From assembly GCA_965183885.1 (NCBI GenBank), contig OZ238992.1, positions 2,046,001 through 2,110,000 on the forward strand: DNA of 64,000 nt, written 5' to 3'. Below, piece after piece: positions 51,869 to 59,759 of the stretch. How positions within the stretch are numbered: the first letter of the stretch is position 1; every line of letters starts with the position of its first letter. The notes beneath the pieces were generated by a model that was not told the origin of the DNA, did not search any database, and saw only the letters and a program-made list of their open reading frames with translations. The position numbers were made by a program, and so were the translations under genes. Source of the DNA: UWMA-0277 sp965183885 (GTDB taxonomy: Bacteria; Bacteroidota; Bacteroidia; Flavobacteriales; BACL11).

Positions 51869-53458
51869 ATGAAAAAAACTTTACAAGCAACACTTTTTGT
51901 TTCCTTAGCATTATTGGGTTTTACATCAAGTGCACAAGATAGATATCTTGACGATGTATTTACAGATGTAACTGTTACTACAGAACAGTACGCAACAAAT
52001 ATTAGCATTTTACCAATGCTACAAAACTTGCCTCCTGCTCCAGCAAACTTAAATTGTGATATATATGAACCAACAGGAGATAGTTTAACAAACCGTCCTG
52101 TAATTATTGTTACTCATACAGGTAGTTTTTTACCTCCAGTAATTAATGGTCAAGCTACAGGATCAAGAACTGATTCTTCAATAGTTCAACAATGTATGAG
52201 ATGGGCAAGAAAAGGTTATGTTGCCGTTGCTATGGATAACCGTTTAGGATGGAATCCTAGCTCAAGTGATCAAAATGTAAGAACATCTACTCTTTTACAA
52301 GCAGCATATAGAGGAATACAAGATGCAAAAGCTATGGTTAGATATATGAGAATGACTGAAGCTACAGGAAACTCATACGGAATTGATCCTAATAAAATTG
52401 TTTTAGGAGGTCAAGGAACAGGTGCTTATATTTCTTTAGGATATGCTACTCTTGACACTACATCAGAGTTATACCTTCCTAAATTCTTAGATTTTACAGA
52501 CCCTACTGCTCCAACTCCATATGTTTACCCTCCAGTATTTGGTAATATTGATGGAACAGATTCAACTTATGCTCCTATTTATGATACTTTAGGAAATATT
52601 GTAGGAAGTATGTTATTTAATATCCCAAATAACCCTTCATATAGTAATGATATTAATTTAGCATTTAACTTAGGAGGTGCTCTTGCTGATATCTCTTGGC
52701 TTGAAGCTGGTGATGTACCAATGGTTTCTTTCCATTGTGAAAATGATCCTTATGCTCCTTTAGATACTGGTGATGTAATTGTACCTACTACAGGAGATTT
52801 TGTTGTTGAAGTTATGGGTAGTAGAACAGTACAACATTATGCAAATTCTTTTGGTAATAATGATATTTTTGTTCAAGCAGGGTTTACTGATGCCTTTACA
52901 AATGCTGCTAATGTAAATAATGATGGATATGAAGGTTTCTATAAGTTTATTACTCCTGCTCCATCTACTACTCCAACACCAGTTGGTTTAGAAGAAGAAC
53001 AAGGGTCTCCTTGGGACTGGTGGGATAATGCAACTTATGATCCTGCTTTTGCAGCTTATCATGGAGTTCCAGCTGGTACAGGTGCAGCATTATCATTATT
53101 AGGTAACCCTGATATGTCATCTCAAAAAGGAAACACTTACCTTGATACTATTCAAGGGTATTTAAACCCTAGGATTTATATAGCTCTTGGTTTAGGAAGC
53201 ACTTCAGCTATTAATGATGTTATTGAATCATCAACTGAGATATACCCTAACCCTGCAAGCAATAAAGTTAATGTGGTTAGTTATGCTGTAGGAATCAATA
53301 CTATTGAAGTATATAACCTAAGAGGACAATTAGTATTACGTAAAGAAGTAAACGCTAATACTATTTCTTTAAATACTTCTAATTTAGAAACAGGATTATA
53401 TATCATGAATATAAAATCAGATAATACTTCTATTAAAAGAAAGCTTATTATTAGATAA
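51869..53458 (+). CDS. Secreted alpha/beta hydrolase-fold protein with T9SS type A domain
   Basis: A 529-residue cargo protein. After the signal peptide (to about residue 21) comes an alpha/beta hydrolase-like body: RPVIIVTHTGSF as the oxyanion strand and WARKGYVAVAMDNR. The nucleophile elbow reads Gly180-Gly-Gln-Gly183-Thr-Gly-Ala186, so Gly183 stands where serine would be. An Asp motif, HCENDPYAPL, is kept. Residues about 455-529 are a T9SS type A sorting domain (IYPNPASNKVNV, VYNLRGQLVL, GLYIMNI). ATG 51869 is preferred to a TTG 39 bases upstream because the signal peptide begins there. Its substrate or binding partner may be tied to the upstream TonB receptor. Confidence 0.88.
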   Translation: MKKTLQATLFVSLALLGFTSSAQDRYLDDVFTDVTVTTEQYATNISILPMLQNLPPAPANLNCDIYEPTGDSLTNRPVIIVTHTGSFLPPVINGQATGSRTDSSIVQQCMRWARKGYVAVAMDNRLGWNPSSSDQNVRTSTLLQAAYRGIQDAKAMVRYMRMTEATGNSYGIDPNKIVLGGQGTGAYISLGYATLDTTSELYLPKFLDFTDPTAPTPYVYPPVFGNIDGTDSTYAPIYDTLGNIVGSMLFNIPNNPSYSNDINLAFNLGGALADISWLEAGDVPMVSFHCENDPYAPLDTGDVIVPTTGDFVVEVMGSRTVQHYANSFGNNDIFVQAGFTDAFTNAANVNNDGYEGFYKFITPAPSTTPTPVGLEEEQGSPWDWWDNATYDPAFAAYHGVPAGTGAALSLLGNPDMSSQKGNTYLDTIQGYLNPRIYIALGLGSTSAINDVIESSTEIYPNPASNKVNVVSYAVGINTIEVYNLRGQLVLRKEVNANTISLNTSNLETGLYIMNIKSDNTSIKRKLIIR

Positions 53459-53476
53459 TAATTATTCTAAAAAAAT

Positions 53477-53512
53477 TAAAAAAAGGAGAAGCAATTGCTT
53501 CTCCTTTTTTTA
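53477..53512 (+). terminator. Strong terminator after the T9SS cargo gene
   Basis: A 36-nt perfect palindrome centred on GCAATTGC, with GGAGAAGCAA pairing to TTGCTTCTCC and flanked by A and T runs. Because it is self-complementary, it can work in both directions. Confidence 0.9.
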
Positions 53513-53584
53513 TAACTCTTCTATTTTAATACTATAGCTACTGCTTTAAAATAATAAGTGTTAACAATTCATTAAACTGTATTT

Positions 53585-53600
53585 TATGACATATGTCATA
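53585..53600. promoter_or_regulatory. FNR-like operator upstream of DoxX
   Basis: TATGACATATGTCATA, a perfect 16-bp palindrome of the ATGAy-N4-rTCAT type. Its centre is 18 bp upstream of the -7 box centre, which puts it at about -26.5 relative to the predicted start, unlike the -41.5 sites at moeA and ric. Confidence 0.6.
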
Positions 53601-53606
53601 TTTTTA

Positions 53607-53614
53607 TATATTTG
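53607..53614 (+). promoter_or_regulatory. Promoter -7 box for the DoxX gene
   Basis: TATATTTG, a full TAnnTTTG match, seven bases after the FNR-like palindrome and 25 nt before the ATG at 53640. Confidence 0.6.
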
Positions 53615-53639
53615 CAGTATTAACCTAAAAAACTAAACT

Positions 53640-54023
53640 ATGGAAGCTACATTCGTATTAATATGTCAGATAATAATTGCTATAATATTTATTTTAGCTG
53701 GATTTTTAAAATTAACCAATAGTAGAGAAAGCTTATTAAAGAAAGTAAGTTGGGCTGAAGATTATAATATACAAACAATTAGATTTATTGGGGTATTAGA
53801 ATTACTAGGAGGATTAGGAGTAATACTTCCTTTTGCATTTGGAGCTTACTTATGGTTAGTTCCTATGGCTTGTATGGGATTAGCTATGGTTATGTCAGGA
53901 GCTATAGTTGTACATATTGGTAGAGAGGAATTTAACCATGTAATGGTAAACTTATTTATTTTATTTATGTCAGCAGGTGTTAGTTTTTACCGTTTATTAG
54001 AGTTAAACCTTGCCTGGTTATAA
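53640..54023 (+). CDS. DoxX family membrane protein
   Basis: A 127-residue protein with four membrane helices. Helix one is near 4-24 (ICQIIIAIIFILAGFLKLTN), then a loop with KVSWAEDYNIQTIRFIGVLE, and ELLGGLGVILPFAFGAYLWL marks the DoxX superfamily. Function is unknown. The FNR-like palindrome and its own terminators show that it is a single-gene transcript, and its position next to the Mo-cofactor operon suggests a role under low oxygen or nitrate growth. Confidence 0.85.
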   Translation: MEATFVLICQIIIAIIFILAGFLKLTNSRESLLKKVSWAEDYNIQTIRFIGVLELLGGLGVILPFAFGAYLWLVPMACMGLAMVMSGAIVVHIGREEFNHVMVNLFILFMSAGVSFYRLLELNLAWL

Positions 54024-54048
54024 AAAAACTCATTAAATAGCTTAAAAT

Positions 54049-54078
54049 AAAAAAAACTGACATTTGTCGGTTTTTTTT
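54049..54078 (+). terminator. Terminator after the DoxX gene
   Basis: AAAAAACTGAC pairs with GTCGGTTTTTT (one G-T wobble) around an ATTT loop, followed by more T. It isolates the DoxX gene from moeA. Confidence 0.85.
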
Positions 54079-54085
54079 ATTTCTA

Positions 54086-54097
54086 TGATATATATCA
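54086..54097. promoter_or_regulatory. FNR-like operator upstream of moeA
   Basis: TGATATATATCA is a perfect 12-bp palindrome inside ATGAT-N4-ATCAc. The centre at 54091.5 is 33 bp from the -7 box centre and 41.5 bp from the predicted start at the moeA AUG, the class II activator position. Confidence 0.7.
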
Positions 54098-54120
54098 CTA
54101 TTTTGCATATCTGATAAGAG

Positions 54121-54128
54121 TACTTTTG
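54121..54128 (+). promoter_or_regulatory. Promoter -7 box for the moeA operon, leaderless type
   Basis: TACTTTTG, a full TAnnTTTG match, ends four nucleotides before the moeA ATG at 54133. Confidence 0.7.
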
Positions 54129-54132
54129 TCAT

Positions 54133-55320
54133 ATGATTAGTGTAGAAAAAGCAAAAGAAATAATATTTTTAGAAAGTAAAAAAACAAAGGCTATAAAACA
54201 AAAGGTTATAGCTTCCGTTGGTTCTATACTTGCAGAAGATATCATTGCAGAAATCAATATCCCTTCTTTTAATAATTCAGCCATGGATGGTTATGCATTT
54301 AAATATGCTGATTTTGAACGAGGAATTTTAAAATTTAAACTTCAGGAAGAAGTAAAAGCCGGAGACAATACTTCAGTTGTTGTACAAGAATCATGCTGCT
54401 CCCCTATTTATACTGGAGCTCCAATACCTGAAGGCGCTGACACCGTAGTAATGCTTGAGGAAACTACCCCAAAAGGAGATAGTATTGAAATTAATGCTGA
54501 TTATAAAAATAAACTAGGAAAGCATATCAGAATTAAAGGAGAACAAATACAAAAAGGGAACCTTGCATTAAAAAAAGGAACAATAATAAATCCTGCTACT
54601 GCATCCTACCTATCTGCTTTAGGAAACTCAGAAGTTAAAATCTTTCAAGCTCCAAAAGTTAAAATTATCACTACAGGAAATGAGATAATTAAACCAGGTA
54701 CTCCTCTTAAATTTGGTCAGATTTATGAAAGTAATTCTACAGCGCTTATATCGCTTCTAAAACAACAAAATGTTAAGGATATTAAACATGAAGTAGCTAA
54801 AGATACATTAGAAGAATTACAAGCTACTTTAGAAGATGTTAATGTTTATGATATTGTAATTGTTACTGGAGGAATTTCAGTAGGAAAATATGATTTAGTT
54901 GCTGATGCTCTTGCTGCAATTGGAGTTGAAAAAAAATTATATAAAATTGCTCAGAAACCAGGAAAACCACTTTATTTTGGAACTAAGGATAACACCCTGT
55001 TTTTTGCATTACCTGGAAACCCTGCTGCTGTAATTACCTCTTATTATGAATATATCTATCCAACAATAAAAAAGATGATGGGCTTTTCTGATTTTGAATT
55101 ACAGAAATTAAGTACTATTTTACTAAAAGATGTAAAGATAAAAACAAGCAGAGCCCACTTTTTAAAAGGAAAGATTAATGCTAATGGAGTTGATATTTTA
55201 GGAGGGCAAGATTCTCATATCTTAAATTCTTTTGCTGCTGCTAATTGCTTAGTATATCTTAAGGATAAAGAGTTATGGAAAACAGGGGATAATGTTGAAG
55301 TTCACTTATTACCGCGCTAA
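54133..55320 (+). CDS. moeA: Molybdopterin molybdotransferase MoeA
   Basis: A 395-residue enzyme that inserts molybdate into adenylated molybdopterin. Motifs include PSFNNSAMDGYAFKYAD at about 45-61, GAPIPEGADTVVMLEE, KIITTGNEIIKPGT in the MogA-like domain, GQIYESNSTALISLLK, VTGGISVGKYDLVADAL and FALPGNPAAVITSYYEY. Heads the operon moeA-mobA-moaD-moaE-moaC/mogA-TSUP, all on the plus strand with tiny gaps or overlaps. An FNR-like palindrome and a leaderless promoter precede it. Confidence 0.97.
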   Translation: MISVEKAKEIIFLESKKTKAIKQKVIASVGSILAEDIIAEINIPSFNNSAMDGYAFKYADFERGILKFKLQEEVKAGDNTSVVVQESCCSPIYTGAPIPEGADTVVMLEETTPKGDSIEINADYKNKLGKHIRIKGEQIQKGNLALKKGTIINPATASYLSALGNSEVKIFQAPKVKIITTGNEIIKPGTPLKFGQIYESNSTALISLLKQQNVKDIKHEVAKDTLEELQATLEDVNVYDIVIVTGGISVGKYDLVADALAAIGVEKKLYKIAQKPGKPLYFGTKDNTLFFALPGNPAAVITSYYEYIYPTIKKMMGFSDFELQKLSTILLKDVKIKTSRAHFLKGKINANGVDILGGQDSHILNSFAAANCLVYLKDKELWKTGDNVEVHLLPR

Positions 55321-55886
55321 TGGAAATAACTGCTATAATATTAGCTGGAGGCTTAAGTTCTAGGATGGGAACTGATAAAGGAGTAATTCAACTTGATGAA
55401 AAAAAAATGATTGAGAAAGTAATTACAAACCTCACTCCTTTTTGTGATACAATACTTATAAGTGCTAATAATAATAACTACAATTACTTAGGTCATAAAA
55501 TCATTAAAGATAAATATGGTAGAATTGGTCCTGTTGGCGGGATTTTAAGCTGCTTAGAAGAAAGTAAAACAACGGCTAACCTTGTAATGAGTTGTGATAC
55601 TCCTAACATTAGTGCTACAGTAATAAAGCAACTATTAATCAAAACTGAAAATTATGATACGATACTTCCTTATCATCATAATAGGTTTGATCCCCTTACA
55701 GCTTATTATAACAAAAGCTGTATACCTATATTAAAGGAAATGATTAACAATAAAGAATATAAATTACAACATATCATAAAAAACCTAAACTATAAGAAAG
55801 TTTATTTTAAAGATGAAGACGAGACATTAAAAGAATTTATTAATATTAACGATAAAAACGACCTAAAACGCTACTATGAAAATTAA
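55320..55886 (+). CDS. mobA: Molybdenum cofactor guanylyltransferase MobA
   Basis: A 188-residue nucleotidyltransferase that joins GMP to Mo-molybdopterin to make the guanine dinucleotide cofactor used by nitrate reductases of the DMSO-reductase family. ILAGGLSSRMGTDKGVIQL at 7-25 is the GTP-binding start, and GPVGGILSCLE and VMSCDTPNIS, followed by DPLTAYYN, are further family motifs. It begins on the last base of the moeA stop. Its presence implies a bis-MGD enzyme somewhere in the genome. Confidence 0.93.
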   Translation: MEITAIILAGGLSSRMGTDKGVIQLDEKKMIEKVITNLTPFCDTILISANNNNYNYLGHKIIKDKYGRIGPVGGILSCLEESKTTANLVMSCDTPNISATVIKQLLIKTENYDTILPYHHNRFDPLTAYYNKSCIPILKEMINNKEYKLQHIIKNLNYKKVYFKDEDETLKEFININDKNDLKRYYEN

Positions 55887-56109
55887 AGTACTTTTTTTTG
55901 GGATCCTTGAAGATATTACTGCATGTAAAGAGATGGAATTAACTGAAATTGCAACGAGTAATCAACTTAAAGAGATTCTAAATTCAAAATATCCTAAGCT
56001 AACTGAAAGCACATTTCAATTGGCTTTAAATCAATCAATAATAACAGAAAATACTTCCTTAAATAATGGTGATACAATTGCTTTATTACCGCCTTTTGCA
56101 GGAGGGTAA
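55876..56109 (+). CDS. moaD: Molybdopterin synthase small subunit MoaD
   Basis: A 77-residue ubiquitin-like sulfur carrier ending in PPFAGG; the C-terminal Gly-Gly becomes a thiocarboxylate that donates sulfur for molybdopterin. KIKVLFFGILEDITACKEME at the start and NQSIITENTSLNNGDTIALL fit MoaD. It overlaps mobA by 11 bases, and moaE follows after 11 bases. Confidence 0.92.
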   Translation: MKIKVLFFGILEDITACKEMELTEIATSNQLKEILNSKYPKLTESTFQLALNQSIITENTSLNNGDTIALLPPFAGG

Positions 56110-56120
56110 AAATAATAGAA

Positions 56121-56543
56121 ATGGGAAAAAATGTATTAACACAAGGACCTATAAGTCCTGATAAAATTGCAAAGTCAATTGCTAACCACAGTCATAAAAC
56201 TGGAATTGGAGCACATAATATATTTCTAGGACAGGTAAGAGCCGATAAACATGAAGGAAAATCTGTTACAGGAATAGAATACTCTGCCTATGAAGATATG
56301 GCTGAGCGTATTTTTAGTGAAATAAGAGAAGGAATTTTTGAGAAATATGATATTACCTGTATGCATATTTATCATAGTATAGGAATGGTAAAAGCAGGTG
56401 AAATTTCATTATTTGTTTTTGTATCCTCAAAACACAGAGGTGTAAGTTATGATGCATCAAGAGCAGTTGTAGAAGCAATAAAAGAAAGGGCTCCTATCTG
56501 GAAAAAAGAACTTATTGAAGGAGAAAAACATAATTGGGTTTAA
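56121..56543 (+). CDS. moaE: Molybdopterin synthase catalytic subunit MoaE
   Basis: A 140-residue catalytic subunit that adds two sulfurs from MoaD to precursor Z. GAHNIFLGQVRADKHEGKSV, IYHSIGMVKAGEISLFVFVS and SRAVVEAIKERAPIWKKELI, with the active-site lysines in WKKE, are all present. It lies between moaD and the moaC fusion gene. Confidence 0.95.
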   Translation: MGKNVLTQGPISPDKIAKSIANHSHKTGIGAHNIFLGQVRADKHEGKSVTGIEYSAYEDMAERIFSEIREGIFEKYDITCMHIYHSIGMVKAGEISLFVFVSSKHRGVSYDASRAVVEAIKERAPIWKKELIEGEKHNWV

Positions 56544-56573
56544 AAAGAATTAGAAAAATTAAAAAAGAATAAA

Positions 56574-57482
56574 ATGAAAGATATAAGTTGGAAAGTTAAA
56601 ACACTACGTACAGCAACTGCACAGGCAGTTGTAAAAATTGGACCTTTAGGGATGGCAGCAATTAAAAATAAAACTGTGCCTAAAGGAGATCCTTTTGAGA
56701 TTTCAAAAATAGCAGGAATGTTAGCCGTTAAAAATACATCAGGAGTTATTCCTCATTGTCATCCTATGCCAACAGAGAATTCTGATATTTATTTTGAAAT
56801 TGAAGGAGATAAAGTTATCATTAAATTATCTGTAACCACAATATATAAAACAGGTTGTGAAATTGAAGCAATTTATGGAGCAACAACAACTGCAGTAACA
56901 CTTTACGACTTGCTAAAACCTGTAGAAACAGAATTAGAAATATCAGATGTTAAACTTCTTGAAAAAAGAGGTGGAAAATCAGACTTTATAAAAGATATCG
57001 CTCCTGATTTAATGGCAAGCGTAATTGTAATGTCTGATAGTATCTCTGCAGGAAAGAAAGAAGACAGATCAGGAAAAGCTATTGTAAGCAAACTAAATGA
57101 ATGTGCTGTTAACAATATTAAATATCATATTATACCTGATGAAAAACAAGAGTTACAGGATCTAGTTAAGGATAGTTTAGCCTTAGGTAGTAAGCTAATT
57201 ATTACAACTGGAGGTACAGGATTATCATCAAGAGATATTACTCCAGAGAGCCTAAGACCTATGCTAGATGTAGAAATACCAGGAATAATGGAGGCTACAA
57301 GAGCGTATGGACAAGAGCGTACACCCTACTCAATGTTATCAAGAGGCGTTGCCGGGCTTATAAATGATTGTTTGATAATTGCATTACCAGGGTCAACTAG
57401 AGGAGCTACAGAAAGTATGGATGCTCTTTTCCCTTATATACTACACATCTACAGAGTAATAAAAGGTAGAAGACACGACTAA
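56574..57482 (+). CDS. Bifunctional MoaC/MogA molybdopterin synthesis protein
   Basis: A 302-residue fusion. Residues 1 to about 140 are MoaC, cyclic pyranopterin monophosphate synthase, with KGDPFEISKIAGMLAVKNTS, IPHCHPMPTE, TGCEIEAIYGAT and the YDLLKPV catalytic block. Residues about 147-302 are MogA/MoaB, molybdopterin adenylyltransferase, with VIVMSDSISAGKKEDRSG, TGGTGLSSRDITPE and ALPGSTRGATESMDAL. It joins an early and a late step of cofactor synthesis in one chain, a combination also known as MoaC/MoaB from other Bacteroidota. Confidence 0.94.
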   Translation: MKDISWKVKTLRTATAQAVVKIGPLGMAAIKNKTVPKGDPFEISKIAGMLAVKNTSGVIPHCHPMPTENSDIYFEIEGDKVIIKLSVTTIYKTGCEIEAIYGATTTAVTLYDLLKPVETELEISDVKLLEKRGGKSDFIKDIAPDLMASVIVMSDSISAGKKEDRSGKAIVSKLNECAVNNIKYHIIPDEKQELQDLVKDSLALGSKLIITTGGTGLSSRDITPESLRPMLDVEIPGIMEATRAYGQERTPYSMLSRGVAGLINDCLIIALPGSTRGATESMDALFPYILHIYRVIKGRRHD

Positions 57483-57484
57483 AG

Positions 57485-58231
57485 ATGGAATATATTCTTA
57501 TCTGTATATTAATAATGGCATTTCTCTATGCTTCAGTTGGTCATGGAGGAGCAAGTGGTTATCATGCTATTATGGCACTTTTTGCAGTAGAGACTATATT
57601 AATGAAATCATCTGCACTTACCTTAAATATTTTTGTTGCAGGCATATCCTTTTATCAATATCAAAAAGCTGGGTATTTTAGGTGGAAAGTATTTTTACCA
57701 TTTGCAATAAGTTCTATTCCTCTTGCATACCTAGGGGGAACAATAGAAATTGCCTCTGGACTTTATAAAGGAATCTTAGGTTTATTTCTAGTATTTGCAG
57801 TACTTAAAATGCTAGGACTTATAGGAAAAGAACAGGAGAAATTAAGTCAACTACCATTTGGAATAGGATTATTATTTGGAGCTATATTAGGGTTTATTTC
57901 AGGACTAATAGGTATTGGGGGAGGAATCATTTTAAGCCCACTCTTATTACTCTTTGGTTGGGCAAAGATGAAGGAAGCAGCAGCAATCTCAGCCTTATTT
58001 ATCCTTGTAAACTCATCAAGTGCACTTTTAGGAATTATAAATTCAGGAAATTATACCCCTATAAATACTATATGGATATGGGTAATAATAGCTATAATTG
58101 GAGGGTTTGCTGGAAGCTATATTGGTAGTAAAAAAATGACAAATAAAGGTGTAAGATATTTACTTGCTTTAGTATTAGCCTTAGCTAGTGTTAAATTGCT
58201 TAACACCTTTTATTATTACCTAATAAACTAA
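57485..58231 (+). CDS. TauE/SafE (TSUP) family membrane protein
   Basis: A 248-residue protein with about eight membrane helices in two repeats; the family consensus is seen in ASVGHGGASGYHAI and GFISGLIGIGGGIILSPLLL. TSUP proteins move organosulfonates, sulfite or related anions. It is the last gene of the Mo-cofactor operon, two bases after moaC/mogA, which suggests transport of a sulfur-, molybdenum- or nitrate-related anion. The direction and the cargo are not known. Confidence 0.88.
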   Translation: MEYILICILIMAFLYASVGHGGASGYHAIMALFAVETILMKSSALTLNIFVAGISFYQYQKAGYFRWKVFLPFAISSIPLAYLGGTIEIASGLYKGILGLFLVFAVLKMLGLIGKEQEKLSQLPFGIGLLFGAILGFISGLIGIGGGIILSPLLLLFGWAKMKEAAAISALFILVNSSSALLGIINSGNYTPINTIWIWVIIAIIGGFAGSYIGSKKMTNKGVRYLLALVLALASVKLLNTFYYYLIN

Positions 58232-58234
58232 TAA

Positions 58235-58263
58235 AAAAGCCCTATAAATATTATAGGGCTTTT
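58235..58263 (+). terminator. Bidirectional terminator between the TSUP and ric genes
   Basis: AAAAGCCCTATAA pairs with TTATAGGGCTTTT around an ATA loop. It sits between the convergent TSUP and ric genes. Confidence 0.9.
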
Positions 58264-58269
58264 AACTGT

Positions 58270-58977
58270 TTAGTTTTTAGTAGCATTTTCCATTTCAATT
58301 GCTTTAGGAAATAGAATGTTATTTTCTAAATGAATATGAATATGTAAATCATCTTGATATACCTTTAAATGGTGGTAAAGAGCTTTGTATGTATTACATG
58401 CAAAAGGTGGCGGTGTAAAATTATCACTTAACTTTTCTATCTCTTTAAAGATATCCCCAGCACTATCGTGCTCTAGCTCCATCATTCTAATTGGATTTTG
58501 TACTGAGCCAAAAGGAATAGTAATTTCTTCATTACTTCTATTTGCTACAGCCAAATTTATAATGTGAGGAAACAATATCCCCTCCTCCTTCATTAAATGT
58601 TGTTGCAACTCAATTGCTACCTCATTAAATAGCTTTGCTATTTCAATTGTTTCTGGTTGTGCATGACCATGAACTTTTGCTACTTTATTAGCAAACTCAA
58701 TTATTATTGGCGTTGTTTCCTTAACATATTTATGATGAGTTGTTAAAATATGATTGGCTAAAACATCTAATTCCATTTTATCAAAATTAGTATCAGCCAT
58801 TGCAGCATCTAACACTTCTATTTCTTTAAATATTGTTAAAGCTTCTACACCTTTTCCTTTACAAGCTTCTGCTACAGGCTTTCCTCCTCCGCAACAAAAA
58901 TCAATACCATATTTTTTAAATATTGTTGCAGTTCTCATATCTGAGGCAACAATTTGTGCTACTGTTTTATCTTTCAT
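58270..58977 (-). CDS. ric: Iron-sulfur cluster repair di-iron protein (Ric/ScdA/YtfE)
   Basis: A 235-residue protein that helps restore Fe-S clusters after NO or peroxide damage. The N-terminal ScdA domain has YGIDFCCGGG with the Cys pair near 27-29, and the rest is a hemerythrin-like di-iron helical bundle with His/Glu ligands in NHILTTHHKYV, HGHAQPET, HLMKEEGILFPHI, ELEHDSAG and HIHLENNILFPKAI. Length equals the usual family length. FNR-like palindrome and -7 box upstream place it under the same control as moeA, which fits a NO-stress role. Confidence 0.95.
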   Translation of the reverse strand: MKDKTVAQIVASDMRTATIFKKYGIDFCCGGGKPVAEACKGKGVEALTIFKEIEVLDAAMADTNFDKMELDVLANHILTTHHKYVKETTPIIIEFANKVAKVHGHAQPETIEIAKLFNEVAIELQQHLMKEEGILFPHIINLAVANRSNEEITIPFGSVQNPIRMMELEHDSAGDIFKEIEKLSDNFTPPPFACNTYKALYHHLKVYQDDLHIHIHLENNILFPKAIEMENATKN

Positions 58978-58996
58978 TTTTATTTATTTTATACAA

Positions 58997-59004
58997 CAAA
59001 GATA
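58997..59004 (-). promoter_or_regulatory. Promoter -7 box for ric
   Basis: On the minus strand this reads TATCTTTG, a full TAnnTTTG match, 19 nt before the ric ATG. Its centre is 33 bp from the operator centre, the same as at moeA. Confidence 0.7.
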
Positions 59005-59026
59005 GTTGCAGAAAATAAATATTTTT

Positions 59027-59040
59027 ATGATTCATATCAT
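59027..59040. promoter_or_regulatory. FNR-like operator upstream of ric
   Basis: ATGAT-TCAT-ATCAT has perfect 5-bp arms. The centre at 59033.5 is 33 bp from the -7 centre and 41.5 bp from the predicted start (58992), matching the moeA geometry. Confidence 0.75.
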
Positions 59041-59053
59041 GTATAGCAATAAA

Positions 59054-59740
59054 TTAACTATGCTTTACACAGTGTTTTTTAATCTCTCCTAAATTCAATA
59101 TTTTGATTTGTTTCCCAATATTTTTAATGACCTTTTGCTCTTCTAACTTCTTTAGCATTCTCACCACTGTTTCGTAGGTAGCTCCAACTAAACTAGCTAA
59201 CTCTCTTCTGCTTAACGTATACTTTAACATGTTATCCTCATCAAGTCCAAAGGCATCAATATTAAACATTATTGCAGTAGAAATTCTTTCAATAACAGTC
59301 ATATGCAACATTTGTTGCATTCTTTTTTCAGTATTTTTTAGTTCTTCAGCAAAGAAGATCATCATATTATACGATAGATTTGCATTTGCTTTTAATACCT
59401 TTATAAAGATATCCATTGGTATAAAAGTAAGGGTAACATCAGTAAGACTTTTAACAGTAATTGGATAAAAATAATCATTACCAAACCCTCTATGCCCTAA
59501 AATATCTCCTTCTTTTGCAAGCCTTATTATTCGTTCTTGATTTTCACGACTAAGGCTAATTTTAACCATTCCCGATTCAATAAAATAGATTCCTTCTACT
59601 CTATCTCCCTGAGTGATAATTTCTGAGCCTTTGCTAAACTTAAATTCTTTCTTGTAAACATCAATTACCTCTAGCCATTCATTAGAACAATGATTACTTA
59701 ATAAACAATTTTTAATACTACAATTCTCACACTTTATCAT
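59054..59740 (-). CDS. Crp/Fnr family regulator with N-terminal cysteine cluster
   Basis: A 228-residue regulator: a cyclic-nucleotide-binding-like beta-roll (about 25-115), a dimerisation helix and an HTH. Four cysteines lie in the first 18 residues (C4, C7, C12, C18), as in iron-sulfur FNR proteins but with different spacing from E. coli FNR. In the recognition helix, Glu190 and Arg194 (ATYETVVRML) match FNR Glu209 and Arg213, while Val193 replaces Ser212. The position held by the CRP Arg180 is Tyr189. It is the third gene of the hemerythrin-moaA-crp series and the likely regulator of the palindromes in this module. Confidence 0.92.
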   Translation of the reverse strand: MIKCENCSIKNCLLSNHCSNEWLEVIDVYKKEFKFSKGSEIITQGDRVEGIYFIESGMVKISLSRENQERIIRLAKEGDILGHRGFGNDYFYPITVKSLTDVTLTFIPMDIFIKVLKANANLSYNMMIFFAEELKNTEKRMQQMLHMTVIERISTAIMFNIDAFGLDEDNMLKYTLSRRELASLVGATYETVVRMLKKLEEQKVIKNIGKQIKILNLGEIKKHCVKHS

Positions 59741-59759
59741 CTAAATACTTGTTGTTTTA

